Source of the DNA: Cordia subcordata
Lineage: Eukaryota; Streptophyta; Magnoliopsida; Boraginales; Cordiaceae
Assembly (NCBI GenBank): GCA_028554755.1
Contig: JAPTOF010000016.1
Span: 4,873,001-4,937,000 of the forward strand
Length of the DNA: 64,000 bases
Direction of reading: 5' to 3'
The position numbers and the translations under genes are program-made. This document shows positions 1-10,280 of the stretch, in pieces. Position 1 is the first letter of the stretch. Every line of letters begins with the position of its first letter. Below the pieces are notes generated by a model. That model was not told where the DNA came from, ran no database searches, and was given only the letters and a program-made list of their open reading frames with translations.

Positions 1-134
1 CTATTTCTGAAGTAAATTAAGAGTATAGCTTTTCCATTTACTGGATCATCCTAGCTCCATCCATTATGGAACGCAGGGCACGGGTTCAATTACTAGTATA
101 ATATAAAATAATGTTTTTGTCTTTTTAATGTATG

Positions 135-166
<32 letters not shown>
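135..166. repeat. TA dinucleotide microsatellite
   Basis: Uninterrupted alternating T and A for about 30 bases. Likely length-polymorphic. Confidence 0.9.
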
Positions 167-170
<4 letters not shown>

Positions 171-660
171 CATGTCATAGTCTCTTTTTTTTTTTCCCAA
201 AAGAAACTTTAGTCCATCCCCTTTTCATAAAAATATATGTCCTCATAAAATTTGTTGCATCTATGTATTCTTTCCCTTCCATATTCTTCCATCTATTTCA
301 TTTTAATTTTTCTTTTCAAGATTATTTGGTCTTACAAAAATTTAGAAATTTTGGTTAGTGTATAAAACCTGCTAAAATTCAAATTTTACAAAATATAGTT
401 ATATTTTATTTTTAAATAAATTGTAAAAATTGATTATCAAAAATAAATAATGACATAAAGGTACTCAATTTTTTTGTGCATCCCACGGGGGCAATGTAGC
501 ATACTATGAGTTAACTATCATATCTTATTTTTAAATTAACTAATAAAGTAGATATTGTATTAACTTTTATATCTTATATGACATTTTAATTGATATTTAA
601 ATTGTAAATAATTTATCAATCACTAGAAAAATTTTGTTTAATCTCTTTCATTTGTATGTC

Positions 661-691
<31 letters not shown>

Positions 692-740
692 CATGCATAC
701 ATACATACACATATATATATATATATATATTATATATGTT
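661..740. repeat. ACAT tetranucleotide and TA compound microsatellite
   Basis: About a dozen ACAT units, one carrying a G substitution, run into a TA tract that ends near 737. Confidence 0.9.
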
Positions 741-2160
741 ATAGTTGTTTTTACTCTCATAAAACTAATAGATAGTGAATATTTTTAAATGATAACTTAC
801 TTAACTCTTTATTTCACCCTGCACCTTGATTAATTCTATTCTTTTTTTCCTTTTTAATCTATATATAAAATTTTATCTTTAAAAACTTATCCAATTTGAA
901 ATCAATTATAATTTAAATTGTTCAATAATAGGTAATAGGTGAACAATTAATTTGATTGTTATTAATCAATTATTAATTTTAAAGCTGTCCTTTTTTATAA
1001 TCAATTATTTTTAGGACCTACATTACACTTTCATTTAATATATCTTATTATTCATAAATTATATATTTCTTTTAATATTTACTATTTTATTTTTTATAAT
1101 CTTATTTATTTTTTTAAAAATTTTTCAAAACTATTTTTTGCCTTATAAAAAAAATTACCCAGTGGCTATTAGAATCAAATGACGTGGTGGTAGCAACTCT
1201 ATGGTAATTCAATTACTTTGTGTGAAGGTGATAAGGCGATTATCTCAATCATCAATTTGGGTAAGGCCCTCCTGAATTTACTCAATAGAGCAGTACTAGG
1301 TAAAATTAGCATCATTCGATTTCATTTGGGAATCGATATCCGAAGTGCTTTCATAGTTAACTTGGATGAGAAATTGACAGGCATTTTGCTTGAAAATAGA
1401 GTATATTGGTGAATCTAAAATTGATCATTACAGTTGACACAATTTAATGTACTATATTATTCGTTTGATTGAATTGGTTCCAAATTGATTTTTGGAAATT
1501 TGTTTGAACGGATATCAGTTCCAATTTGTATGAAGAAATGAGCTTCTAATATTTAATGTACCATATATTTTAGGTAGTAAGTTTTAATTTGAAGATAAAT
1601 AAGATTTATTGTTGTTATGAAAGTTTAAATGATTTGTTGGAGAGATTATGAATGTGACACATGGCAATTTTAATCTATTAAAAGTGAAATGCGATGTTGG
1701 GAGGCTTAACAAATTGACATGTGACAAAGACTAAGAAGATATGTACCTTCTTTTATAATATATATAGATAGATATTGTAGATGTTATAAGAAAAGTTGCA
1801 TTAAGGAGCTAACAAATGTAAGTAGGAGGAGATTTTTTAGTGTTTTGAAGCCATATCAACAAGAAATTGTTTTCAATTGTTCAATTTGGCGTAATTACTA
1901 TGATTCCATAACAATACAGTCTATATTTTCGCATTGAAATTGTCTAAGGTACAAATTAAATTGATGTTCAACATGTTCTATTCTCAAATTAATTAAGACA
2001 AGGCAAATGCAAGATAAGACTGTTTACAATTGACCGAAGTTGGCTGATGCTTATGCAAACTTGCTACGAGACACGAGGAGCGGTTTCAAATCGTGCAAAT
2101 AACTCTTCCGGAATTGTAAGATGAGGCAAATGCAAGATCAGGCTGTATAACATAGACTGA

Positions 2161-2218
2161 ACTAACCCCCAGGAATTGCCCCAGTGGATACTAACCCCCA
2201 AGAATTGCCCCAATGGAT
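2161..2218. repeat. Two-copy 29-bp tandem duplication
   Basis: Bases 2161-2189 and 2190-2218 are near-identical 29-bp units that differ at two positions (CCCCAGG against CCCCAAG, CCAGTGG against CCAATGG). A related looser duplication lies just upstream: GGCAAATGCAAGAT occurs near 2002 and again near 2124. The origin is unknown. Confidence 0.85.
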
Positions 2219-2398
2219 AGAGCAGGAGACAGACACGGGTGTTCAAATGTTGCCCATTACCATTGAGGTATGTGACTTAACTGACTCAGTGCAATAGTCT
2301 TGGGGCATATTATTGCACCTGGGGTTACCAATCAGCAATTGGACTCTGCCTGTGATTAAGATCTGCTTGTTGGATTTCCTTCATGCACGCATAATGGA

Positions 2399-2506
2399 TT
2401 TTTTAGTTTTTTTTTTTTGGTTAAACCCCCCACTCCCATGGGATTACACCCAAGATCTCATGTTTGGTGGAAATAGTCTCAACTGCTTGATCTATTCTTT
2501 AATTCA
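2399..2506 (-). mobile_element. tRNA-derived SINE-like element
   Basis: On the minus strand the unit begins with an A-box-like segment (TAGATCAAGCAGTTGAGA). A degenerate B-box-like segment follows (CTTGGGTGTAATCCC), then a G-rich stretch, and the unit ends in a long A tail that appears as the T run at about 2399-2418 on the plus strand. This order matches tRNA-derived plant SINEs. No target-site duplication was confirmed. A second unit at 21497-21612 has the same order and shares GAGATCTTG. Confidence 0.5.
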
Positions 2507-3260
2507 GCATTATGAGATTTTAGTTGTGTTTTGGGATACTTTCTTTGCTTATGAGAATAATTCTGTTGTTTGTTTATGAGCAGTTTGTCATAGGATATCT
2601 GTTTTTGATAACCCCTCAAAAAAAGAAAACGAAAAAAGAAATAGGATATCTGCTTTCTGTCTCCTTTCTATCAAATGTTTTGTGCACTGTTATGAGACAC
2701 CTGTATGATATCAAATTGATCATCAATGTCAAATTTGCGTTGTTGCAAAAGTATACAGAACCGAATCCAGAAAGGTCAGGTTGCGCGTTTTTGAGAATGT
2801 AAAGTGGCATCAAATGCTACAGTGCTTTGAGGGTGTCTATGGGCCTTATCCCTGATATATCAGATAGAACTTAACATCTTTCTTTGGGGGCTCATTAGTC
2901 CTATTTCACATGAAATATATGTTCTGCTAGGCCCTCAACAAATCCAACTGCTAATCCAGCAAAAATTTAAATATTAGAGTCAAATTCAGCATTCAGCGAA
3001 GTATAAAGTAGAATACCATGAGCAGATATGAAATGATCTAGAATATTAAGTGTGACGGACAGATAATTAACCATAAATATTATAACGTTACGAGGTATCT
3101 AAATACAACAAAAGAACAGAAACTGATATATCAAATTTACTTGGTAAAATGACCCCCCTATCATTAAGCTTGGTAAGGTTCCAGGCCTAGATCAGTCTTT
3201 GGCTCTGTTCTACAAACCAAACAGATAGCAGATCTTACCTGTCAATGCTCCCACTCAAAG

Positions 3261-3809
3261 TAGGGGTGAGCATTCGGTTTTTAACCGAACCGAACCGAAC
3301 CAAAATTTTTTCTAATTTTGAAAACAGAACCGAACCGAACCAAATTATCTAAAAACCGAATAAGCCGAAACCGAAATATATTTTGGTCTATTCGGTTCGG
3401 TTCGGTTAAAATCGAAATTAACCAATAATTTAAAAAAAAAAAAAAGAAATAAAATGGGATAAATTGTTGCAAGAAAAATACAATAAACCTAAAGTAATCA
3501 CTCTTATTCATTAAATATATCATAAATAATATATAATGAAGCATAATTATATAAACAAATTCTAATAAACAATATATAAATCCTAATTGATGCACAAAAT
3601 ATTAAATATTTTTAATATATAAAAATACAATTCGGTTAATTCGGTCTATTCGGTCATTTTTCATACTAACCAAACCGAACCGAATAGACCGAATTTTTTA
3701 AAGAAAATAACCAAACCGAACCGAATAGATCAAATAACCAAACCAAATAGACCGAACTCAATTCGGTTCGGTTCGGTTTTCGGTTCGGTTCGATTTTTGC
3801 TCACCCCTA
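3261..3809. mobile_element. hAT-type MITE with CCGAA-rich ends
   Basis: The element is 549 bp with inverted ends TAGGGGTGAGCA at 3261-3272 and its complement at 3798-3809. It is flanked by an exact 8-bp direct repeat ACTCAAAG at 3253-3260 and 3810-3817, the duplication size known for hAT transposons. Both ends carry arrays of the short motif CCGAAC/GGTTCG, which fold back on each other, and the middle is AT-rich and non-coding. It has no transposase, so it is non-autonomous. The perfect duplication and largely intact ends suggest a fairly recent insertion. Confidence 0.9.
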
Positions 3810-4053
3810 ACTCAAAGTGAGCACACAATTAGTCAAAAGAGAAAAGATTATACTCGAAACCGTGTCATCGGATATGAATGCTTACCATATGTTATCAATG
3901 TTTACAGCAGTGCTAAGGAAGTTGATTAAGGAAAGAAATTTAATCTCACATTAAGCTAGTGCTTAATCCCCACCTGGTTTCCACAATTCATAGTGGAAGA
4001 GATAGGTGGCAGAAATCTCGGTGCCTGCATTTTTCAAGCCAGATCCCGATCGG

Positions 4054-4062
4054 CTATAAATA
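4054..4062 (+). promoter_or_regulatory. TATA box of the EXLB1 gene
   Basis: CTATAAATA lies about 65-70 bases upstream of the EXLB1 start codon at 4126, which fits a transcription start near 4090 and a short leader. The 236 bases between the hAT element (with its duplication) and the TATA box are the proximal promoter left by the insertion. Confidence 0.7.
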
Positions 4063-4125
4063 CACAATTCTTCTTCTTGGCCAACTTGCATTATCCACAA
4101 CTCTCTTTGTTCCATTGAAGTAAAA

Positions 4126-5857
4126 ATGGCTTTTAAGCTTAAGCAATTTTGCATTCTGCTCTGCGTGATGCTTCTCCCTGCAGTGTGTTACACAGATGAC
4201 ACTTACATTGCAGCAAAAGCAACCTATTATGCTAGCTTTGACTTCACAAGAACCCCCAGTATGCTTTCTCCCTCTCTCTAAGAAACACAGGCTTTCACTT
4301 TTGTGTTTTTGCATATTTATTTTTCTTGTGTTTAGTATAAGCTTATTACAAGATACTTATACTATTCATTAAGGAGAGGATGAGTGAAAGAGGCAATGAC
4401 ATGAAGGCGGCAATGTTTATTATTTGCTCTGTAGCTGAGAAGAAAAGTAGAGAACAACGAAACCAAACTGATGGTGAGAGCTATTATGGAAAACAAAAAT
4501 TTTCATCGAACTTTTGAAAAGTTCCTATAGTGTCCCTTTTATCTTATAAGCTATAAGTAATCCATCCTTAACTTACTTTCCACAACTACAGATAAGATAT
4601 CTTATCACAAGTTTCTAATGAAAAACTCAAAACAAGCCATACATTTTATATAAGTCATCCAATAAGATAAGCGTCTTATAATAAGCTTATACTAAACAGA
4701 GCATCAGTAGGGTAATAACTCTTGCATTTGCATGAAATATAATTTTTGTTGTCACTTCTAATGCTTAATCAGCTGGAGCCTGTGGATATGGAGAGTATGG
4801 AGCAACTGTCAACTATGGTCAAGTCTGTGGAGTCTCACAACTGTACAAGGATGGATCTGGCTGTGGTGCATGCTATCAGGTAAATTCTTGCAATTGAATG
4901 GCCGGTAGAGCTTCTCATCCCACATTAGTTCTACAAAGCATTTACGTCCAGTTTATAATAGTTCAAGTTCTCTGGTATTTTCAGCACCTAATGTATTGAC
5001 AGATTATTAGTAGTTGAACTTAATCTTTACCGCTAGCTCCACTAGCAGGACTAGCTCGCAACAAGCAAAGCTGTAACTTTTTCAGTTCTCTGAGTCCTTA
5101 AAAAGGCCATGTTTTGTTGTAGCATCTCATATTTGATTACAGGTTAGGTGCAAGCATCCAGATTACTGCAGTGAAGAGGGAACAAGTGTGGTGGTAACAG
5201 ACCACAATGCAGCAGGACACAACACAGAGTTCATCCTCAGCCTCCATGCTTATGCAAAATTAGCCAAACCAAATAAAGCTAAAGAACTATTCGCAGCAGG
5301 CATCGTCGAAATAGAATACCGAAGAATCCCTTGCCACTACCCAGGTGCCAATCTAGTGTTAAAGGTTCATGAACAAAGCTGGTTCCCTCACTACCTAGCC
5401 ATTGTAATACTGTACCAAGGTGGCTTGTATGACATCACCGCAGTTGAAGTGTGGGAGGTATAGTTCTGCATACCATCTATCTAAAAGAAGTATGGTCTTC
5501 AAGACAAGATTTACCGAGACTGACGTAAAAAGTTAACCTTTTGGCTAATTCGAACTCGAAATATAAACAAGTCACGTGCTCAAATCCAAAATGCTCCACC
5601 ATTAAACTAAACCTTGGCATTCAGATTATATTTAACAAGTATAATTCTTCTTGATGCAGGAATCTAGCCATGAATGGAAACCTATGTGCAGGTCATATGG
5701 TGCAGTATGGGCAATAAGCAACCCACCAAAGGGTGCACTGGCAATTAGGTTTCAAGTGAGTGGTAGTGCTGGAGCCAAGTGGGTGCAACCAAGCAAAGTT
5801 ATTCCAAGTGAATGGAAGGCTGGCATCATTGTTGACACTGCATTTCAACTTAGTTAA
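4126..5857 (+). CDS. EXLB1: Expansin-like B1 protein, four exons, 250 aa
   Basis: Exons are 4126-4258, 4773-4879, 5143-5457 and 5660-5857; all introns are GT-AG and the frame closes at 250 residues, the usual EXLB length. The protein opens with a hydrophobic signal peptide (about residues 1-22). A Cys-rich six-stranded double-psi barrel region follows, with GACGYG, VCGVSQ, GCGACYQVRC and VVVTDHN. The C-terminal grass-pollen/CBM63-like domain has IEYRRIPC, VYDIT-like YDITAVEVW, and the family ending VIPSEWKAGIIVDTAFQLS. It is secreted to the cell wall. True expansins loosen cellulose-xyloglucan contacts, but EXLB proteins lack the HFD motif and their biochemical activity is not established. 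Intron 1 carries a palindromic MITE (4329-4698) and intron 3 has a SINE-like segment on the minus strand. Confidence 0.95.
4329..4698. mobile_element. Palindromic MITE inside EXLB1 intron 1
   Basis: A perfect 20-bp inverted repeat, TGTTTAGTATAAGCTTATTA, lies at 4329-4348 and, complemented, at 4679-4698. The interior is AT-rich and partly self-complementary (CTTATAAG-like motifs recur) with no coding capacity. The right flank GAGCAT matches the outer ends of related copies at 6560-6833 and 51321-51597. No clean target duplication was found. Confidence 0.75.
5510..5625 (-). mobile_element. Possible degenerate SINE-like segment in EXLB1 intron 3
   Basis: On the minus strand, TTTAATGGTGGAGCATTTTGG resembles a tRNA A box. 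GAGTTCGAATTAGCC downstream resembles a B box. There is no clear A tail or duplication, so it may be chance or an old copy. Confidence 0.3.
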
Positions 5858-6552
5858 AGAATGCGCCTTCCAAAATGAGTATTGTTAAATACGCAATGTT
5901 CAACAGCCCCAGCTGCTATGTAGTCAATAAAGATGCTGGTTTTTATGTACTAGATTGTGCTCTTAGCTGCACACTTTTATGATAATTGGTTTTGTTACAT
6001 GGAGTCAGAGATGAATAAAACTTTTCTTTATCTCTATACCTACAACCTGTTACCACTTGCATAACTAGAACAAACTATCCATTTACAGAAATAGTTCCGG
6101 AATTATCTTAGTAGCTAAAGGAAGAGAAAGCAAAAGTGATCATCGATGGCAATCCCAAAAAGAAAGAAGAAAATAAAAATGAAATGTGAAATACAAAAAG
6201 ACCTCCTCAAAGTGAAACGCAAATTTAGTGACTAAATCAACACATACTGCATTTTATCAAAGGAGTGGATCTTTCTCCCATTTCTCCTTTCTTATTGTTA
6301 AGAGCAGCAAGCAGAGTACTCTCACATGTAGCAAAACTTTACACTGATATGTGGGTAGTCAAACAAAATCTGAGTGCTGGCTATCTGTTGCACCATAAGT
6401 ATGTTTCTTCTTGAGCTACAAAGTGTTCAAAACTGCCATGAAATATACGCCAATTTTTTATCCAAGGAAGAGCATTACCATAAAAAGATAGTCCATAACA
6501 AGTGTCCTAAATAGGAGAGCAAGATGCATGAGTGCAAACCAAACTACACCTA
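5858..6552. other. EXLB1 3' region and spacer
   Basis: This holds the EXLB1 3' untranslated region, with candidate poly(A) signals CAATAAAG near 5925 and GAATAAAA near 6013, followed by spacer. I see no gene here. Confidence 0.5.
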
Positions 6553-6559
6553 GTAGTAC

Positions 6560-6833
6560 TTATAGCGTGTTTAGAATGATCTTATTTTAAGATATATTCT
6601 ATTGAAATTTAGAAATATTTTATAAGATTTAAGATATCTTATCACCTGCACCATGTATTTTATAGTTGTAAAAAATAAGATAAGATGAATTGTTTATTTC
6701 TTATAAGATAAAAAGTATGGTTTGTTTTGAGTTTTCATAGAATGTATGTGATAAGATGTCTTAAATCTTATAAGATGTACCCTCATTTCAATAGGATAAG
6801 CATATTAAAATAAGATTATAACAAACAGAGCAT
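6560..6833. mobile_element. Palindromic MITE (CTTATTTTAA-ended family)
   Basis: The left end TATAGCGTGTTTAGAATG is followed by ATCTTATTTTAAGAT. The right end reads, on the minus strand, AATGCTCTGTTTGTTATA followed by ATCTTATTTTAA. The interior repeats CTTATAAGAT and TATCTTAT motifs and can fold along most of its length. A 7-bp direct repeat TAGTACT flanks it at 6553-6559 and 6834-6840. The copy at 51321-51597 is the same element in opposite orientation. Confidence 0.75.
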
Positions 6834-7066
6834 TAGTACTGCAAGAGGGATAGGCCGGATAGACACTAAAAATGAGGGAATATAACCTAAGCACCTCACT
6901 ACAACTTGTGAGTTGTCACGTCTTTCAGTAACTATAATGTTAATAGACATAAGGGACATTGAAAAAGAAAAAGGAGGTTGGAAGGAAGAGGGGGAGGATA
7001 AGGGGAGATCAGGGTGGAAACACACACACCACTTTCGATATGGAAGGAAAGAACATTATAGGAATG

Positions 7067-7948
7067 TTAAGTCCTTATCCTTCTCAACTTTCTTGTTCTA
7101 GACATTGAACTAGTTAAAGTTGATTTCCCATGCCTCCATGGACAATATGGCGCCGCCATTAGACCTTGCACAATTTCCTCAATGACTGGACCTACTATAT
7201 CCAAAACATTCTCCGCAGACCTGCACTTACTGTTCTCATCCCGTGGATATAGTGCAATCTCCTTTCTGGCGATTTCTCTTGTGTTCTCATTGCTTTTGAT
7301 TATTTTAGTGTCCGATTCTTGCATTTGTTCAGGCCCAAGTTCTTTGAATTCACCTTTCTCGAACTCACCACCTGGCAAACCACCTAATTCTTCAGCACCA
7401 GCAATGACAGTCTCCATTGATTCGACACTGGCAATCAATGCCTCCCTTATAGTGTCATTTTCCACATTACACAATGATGGTTGACCTAGAAGCCTTGTTC
7501 CCCTTCCATGTTTCAATGTCTCAATCACCTCATGATTCGCCTTAACATTTCCAACCTCAACCAGACTTGTATTCCCAAAGATGACCCTCTGATCCTCATC
7601 TTTAAACTCTTGGGGAACATTTGTTCCACAAAGTGGAGGGAAGTCACGAATAGCAGAGAATCTTCTCCAGCAAGCTTCTGCCTCATTCGTCTCCTTCCGG
7701 ATGTCCTCTATATTGGTCTTCAGACCATTATGCAATGCAACTCCTAGTAATCCTACATCTGTTTTCATTTCTTCAGGTCTCAAGTTTACAACCTGAAGAT
7801 TTAGACCGCAACCCGGAGGATAATCCCGAATCGCTGAGACTTTCCGGAGCTTGTATTTGGGCATAGACCATGAGAAATGGAAGTCATCCTCCAGCTGCCG
7901 CTTATAGAGACTACCGCTACCCAGTCCCTCATTCATTGACGTTAACAT
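7067..7948 (-). CDS. SUVH5/6-type N-terminal protein lacking SRA and SET, 293 aa
   Basis: A single open frame encodes 293 residues. It carries the motif known from the N-terminal region of plant SUVH5/SUVH6 H3K9 methyltransferases twice: KVSAIRDYPPGCG (36-48) and RFSAIRDFPPLCG (96-108). Near its end is VQGLMAAPYCPWR (260-272), which in SUVH5/6 sits shortly before the SRA domain. Here the frame stops 21 residues later after a basic tail (RTRKLRRIRT). I find no SRA, pre-SET or SET sequence in the 1 kb downstream, where the MITE at 6560-6833 lies. It is therefore a truncated derivative, which may be expressed as a small nuclear protein or be a young pseudogene. The absence of internal stops argues against old decay. 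Arabidopsis has SET-less YDG/SRA genes at a similar chromosomal position (recalled). Confidence 0.6.
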   Translation of the reverse strand: MLTSMNEGLGSGSLYKRQLEDDFHFSWSMPKYKLRKVSAIRDYPPGCGLNLQVVNLRPEEMKTDVGLLGVALHNGLKTNIEDIRKETNEAEACWRRFSAIRDFPPLCGTNVPQEFKDEDQRVIFGNTSLVEVGNVKANHEVIETLKHGRGTRLLGQPSLCNVENDTIREALIASVESMETVIAGAEELGGLPGGEFEKGEFKELGPEQMQESDTKIIKSNENTREIARKEIALYPRDENSKCRSAENVLDIVGPVIEEIVQGLMAAPYCPWRHGKSTLTSSMSRTRKLRRIRT

Positions 7949-9230
7949 TTCTCAATCAATAAAACTAATGCTTCCTTCAAGGAAAAAACTAATAATTATT
8001 AACCTAAATTATTTCCTCCCTAACAAGCTTAATTTAGATCCACGATTCACATTCTGCTGAAAATATAGGGAAAAAAAAAATTGTCGCACGGCTCAATAAA
8101 AAAAAAAAAAGAAAAAGAAATATTTCCTCCTCCACCCATTTAAATACTGTCAACACGCAATACTACATGAGATAACGCCTTCACCCGAATAAAATAGATG
8201 ACTTTTCTAACAGTTTAAACTTTTAAACATTTGCGTATTCACCCAAAAAAAAAAAAAGAATATTCAACAATTCAAAACCGAAAAAGAAAAAGGAAAAAAA
8301 AAAGAGAAACAAAACATACAGCTAACTGAACTAGAAAAAATAAAAACGTAAAGAATGTAAAATAAATGAAAAATGGTGCATAAACCTTCAACTGTAAAAT
8401 AACTAAATATCAGATGCTACCCGTGCTGCATGCAAATATACACAAACACACACACACACACACTCAAACAATTAAAAACAAAAAGAAAAAAAAAAACTAA
8501 TGCTTGGAAAAAGAAAAAAAAAATTGAAGAGTGAATAAATAAGCCATTCGAAATGTCAAAATCACAACCGGAAAATGAATATACACCAAAAGGAGAAGCA
8601 AAACGACACCGTACCTGATTCAACCTTTGACCTTTTTGGGCTATCAGAAAGCTGTAAAAAAATAGAAAATGAAAAATAATGAGGGGAAAAAGCACATTAA
8701 AATTGGGGACTTGGAGCAAATACTAAGAAATAATTACACAATTGTTTATTTGCTGATGAAGTACAAAAAAATTTATTTTTAATTCTTACTTTTTTACAAG
8801 GTGTGAGATGTAGTATAATTTACCTTGTTTCGTCGAATTGAATTTTGAGCTAACGGTGAATTTATGGTGATTGAATGAAAGAATAAACGGGGAAAAAAAT
8901 GGGGATTTTGAGTAGATTTTGGTAAATTTGGTTTTTAAAAAAAAAAAAAGTTTCAACATTTCGCACGTGCCGAATTTCCATAACTTGTACCAAAAAGAAA
9001 CAAATACGACATCGTTTCATGGAGGCGCTAAAATAACCGTTCACAAAAAGAGCAGGTGCGCCACGTCAGCAGTAAACGAAATGAAAAAGGCGGGAACATC
9101 AATATCAAACCGTCGTCTTTTTTTCCCTCCAAAAACCAATGTATGAACACACGAAAAATTAATATTAACAAATAAACCCTTAAAAAACACACACATACAC
9201 ACACCCATAAACACACAGCGGGCAGCAGGT
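7949..9230. other. Upstream region of the SUVH-like gene
   Basis: Very A-rich on the plus strand, with long A runs and an AC microsatellite at about 8440-8463. It probably contains the leader, perhaps with an intron, and the promoter of the minus-strand SUVH-like gene. A second AC tract lies at about 9186-9218. No protein-coding feature is convincing. Confidence 0.4.
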
Positions 9231-10280
9231 CATGGAAGTTGAAGAGGCGGACGAGCTGTTCGGCTTACTGGTGAAGCTCCGGGAGTAGGCGGCACCGCCC
9301 GGAGGAGAGATTTACAAAATTGCCCTTCCGCTAGGGAATGATGACCTAATTGTGAAGAGAGTTCTTGATTTTAGGTTAAAGAAAATCTAGGGGTTTTTGG
9401 GGTCCCAATTGGGTTGAGATTTAAATGGCGATTTTGTGGAGACAGAATGTGTGGAGAATTTGGAGACGGAGACTATGCGTTTGGATTCGGAAGAGTGTGA
9501 TGAGGAGCAACAGTTTGATGGGCAGAAAGTGGTGAAGGTGAGATCTTGTCCAAAGCTGGTGAAGGCATGGTGGGATTAGTGAGAACGAAAATGTACGCGA
9601 AAATGGCTTAACAGGTGGTGATTTTAAAAGAAATAGATCTGGCGCAATGATGACAAGGGAGGTGGTTGGAATGGTAAATCTGAAAAACTGGGCGAAAATG
9701 GTGAGAGAGGTGGAGCAAATATTAAAGGGAGAGATTCGCACGAAAATGGCCGATGAAGTGATGGGACTAGCAGAGGTAAGAGATAACTTTAGAAGGAAAC
9801 GGTGCTTAAAGGGAAACGGTGAAGAAGGTGGTGTGCTTAGAAAAGATAACTTTAGAAGGAAAGGAAGAAAAAAAAAAAAAAAAAGGGGGAGTGGTGATGG
9901 CCCTGATGGTGTGATTTGTGAAGCTGAAAAATTGGGAAGCAACTAGTGAGAGGGCTTTGAGGAAGGCTTTTAGAGGTAATGGAGAGGGAAGAAGAGAGGT
10001 GTTCTAGGGAAGCAGCAACTGCCATTGTCAATGATGGGGCACGAAAAAAGGCGTTTGCGAGGAGGTGAAGGGAAGAACACGACTTTTGCGAGATGGCTAA
10101 AAGGCAGGGTATAGTTTTCCCTCAGCCAGGTGGTGGCTGCCCGAGGGAGTTGATTGGTTATTGTAGCTCATGGTGTGGAGTAATGGTTTGTTATGGTGGT
10201 CTTGTTTTCTTCTGAGTTAACATTCTGATGCTTCTCATTGAAATCTGCTTAGTTGAAAGACACCTTGGTCTAATAAAGCT
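9231..10280 (+). pseudogene. Possible decayed or non-coding transcribed locus of unknown origin
   Basis: I do not recognise this region. It is much richer in G and A than its surroundings. It contains an 18-codon frame from ATG at 9231, then a protein-like acidic stretch near 9419-9580 (NLETETMRLDSEECDEEQQF) closed by TAG. Later reading-frame fragments contain repeated ENG and GGG motifs, interrupted by stops and shifts. A direct repeat AGATAACTTTAGAAGGAAA occurs at about 9781 and 9843. It could be a decayed gene, a long non-coding RNA, or a partner of the divergent SUVH-like promoter. Confidence 0.25.

Larger units (their letters stand above)
1..3252. other. AT-rich intergenic region without a supported gene
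   Basis: No gene can be supported here. The stretch holds a TA microsatellite (about 135-166), an ACAT/TA microsatellite (about 661-740), a 29-bp tandem duplication (2161-2218) and a SINE-like unit (2399-2506). A 64-codon open frame at 1218-1412 has fairly balanced composition, but I do not recognise it and it has no splice or neighbour support. Confidence 0.6.

Noticed and set aside
128..358. 76-codon open frame over the TA microsatellite
   Set aside because: It starts in a TA repeat and consists of low-complexity Tyr/Ile and Phe-rich sequence.
1218..1412. 64-codon open frame with balanced composition
   Set aside because: I could not match it to any protein or find splice sites that extend it, so it is left as an observation only.
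3281..3595. 104-codon minus-strand open frame
   Set aside because: It lies entirely within the hAT MITE, and its repeated RFGSV-type peptide is just the translated subterminal array.
4996..5140. Possible additional EXLB1 exon in intron 2
   Set aside because: No frame continues the protein here. The join 4879 to 5143 gives the conserved CYQVRC sequence.
7182..7484. 100-codon plus-strand open frame
   Set aside because: It is a shadow of the SUVH-like minus-strand gene.
9421..9942. 173-codon minus-strand open frame
   Set aside because: It is low-complexity Phe/Leu/Ser/Pro sequence, the complement of a G/A-rich tract, without similarity or splice context.
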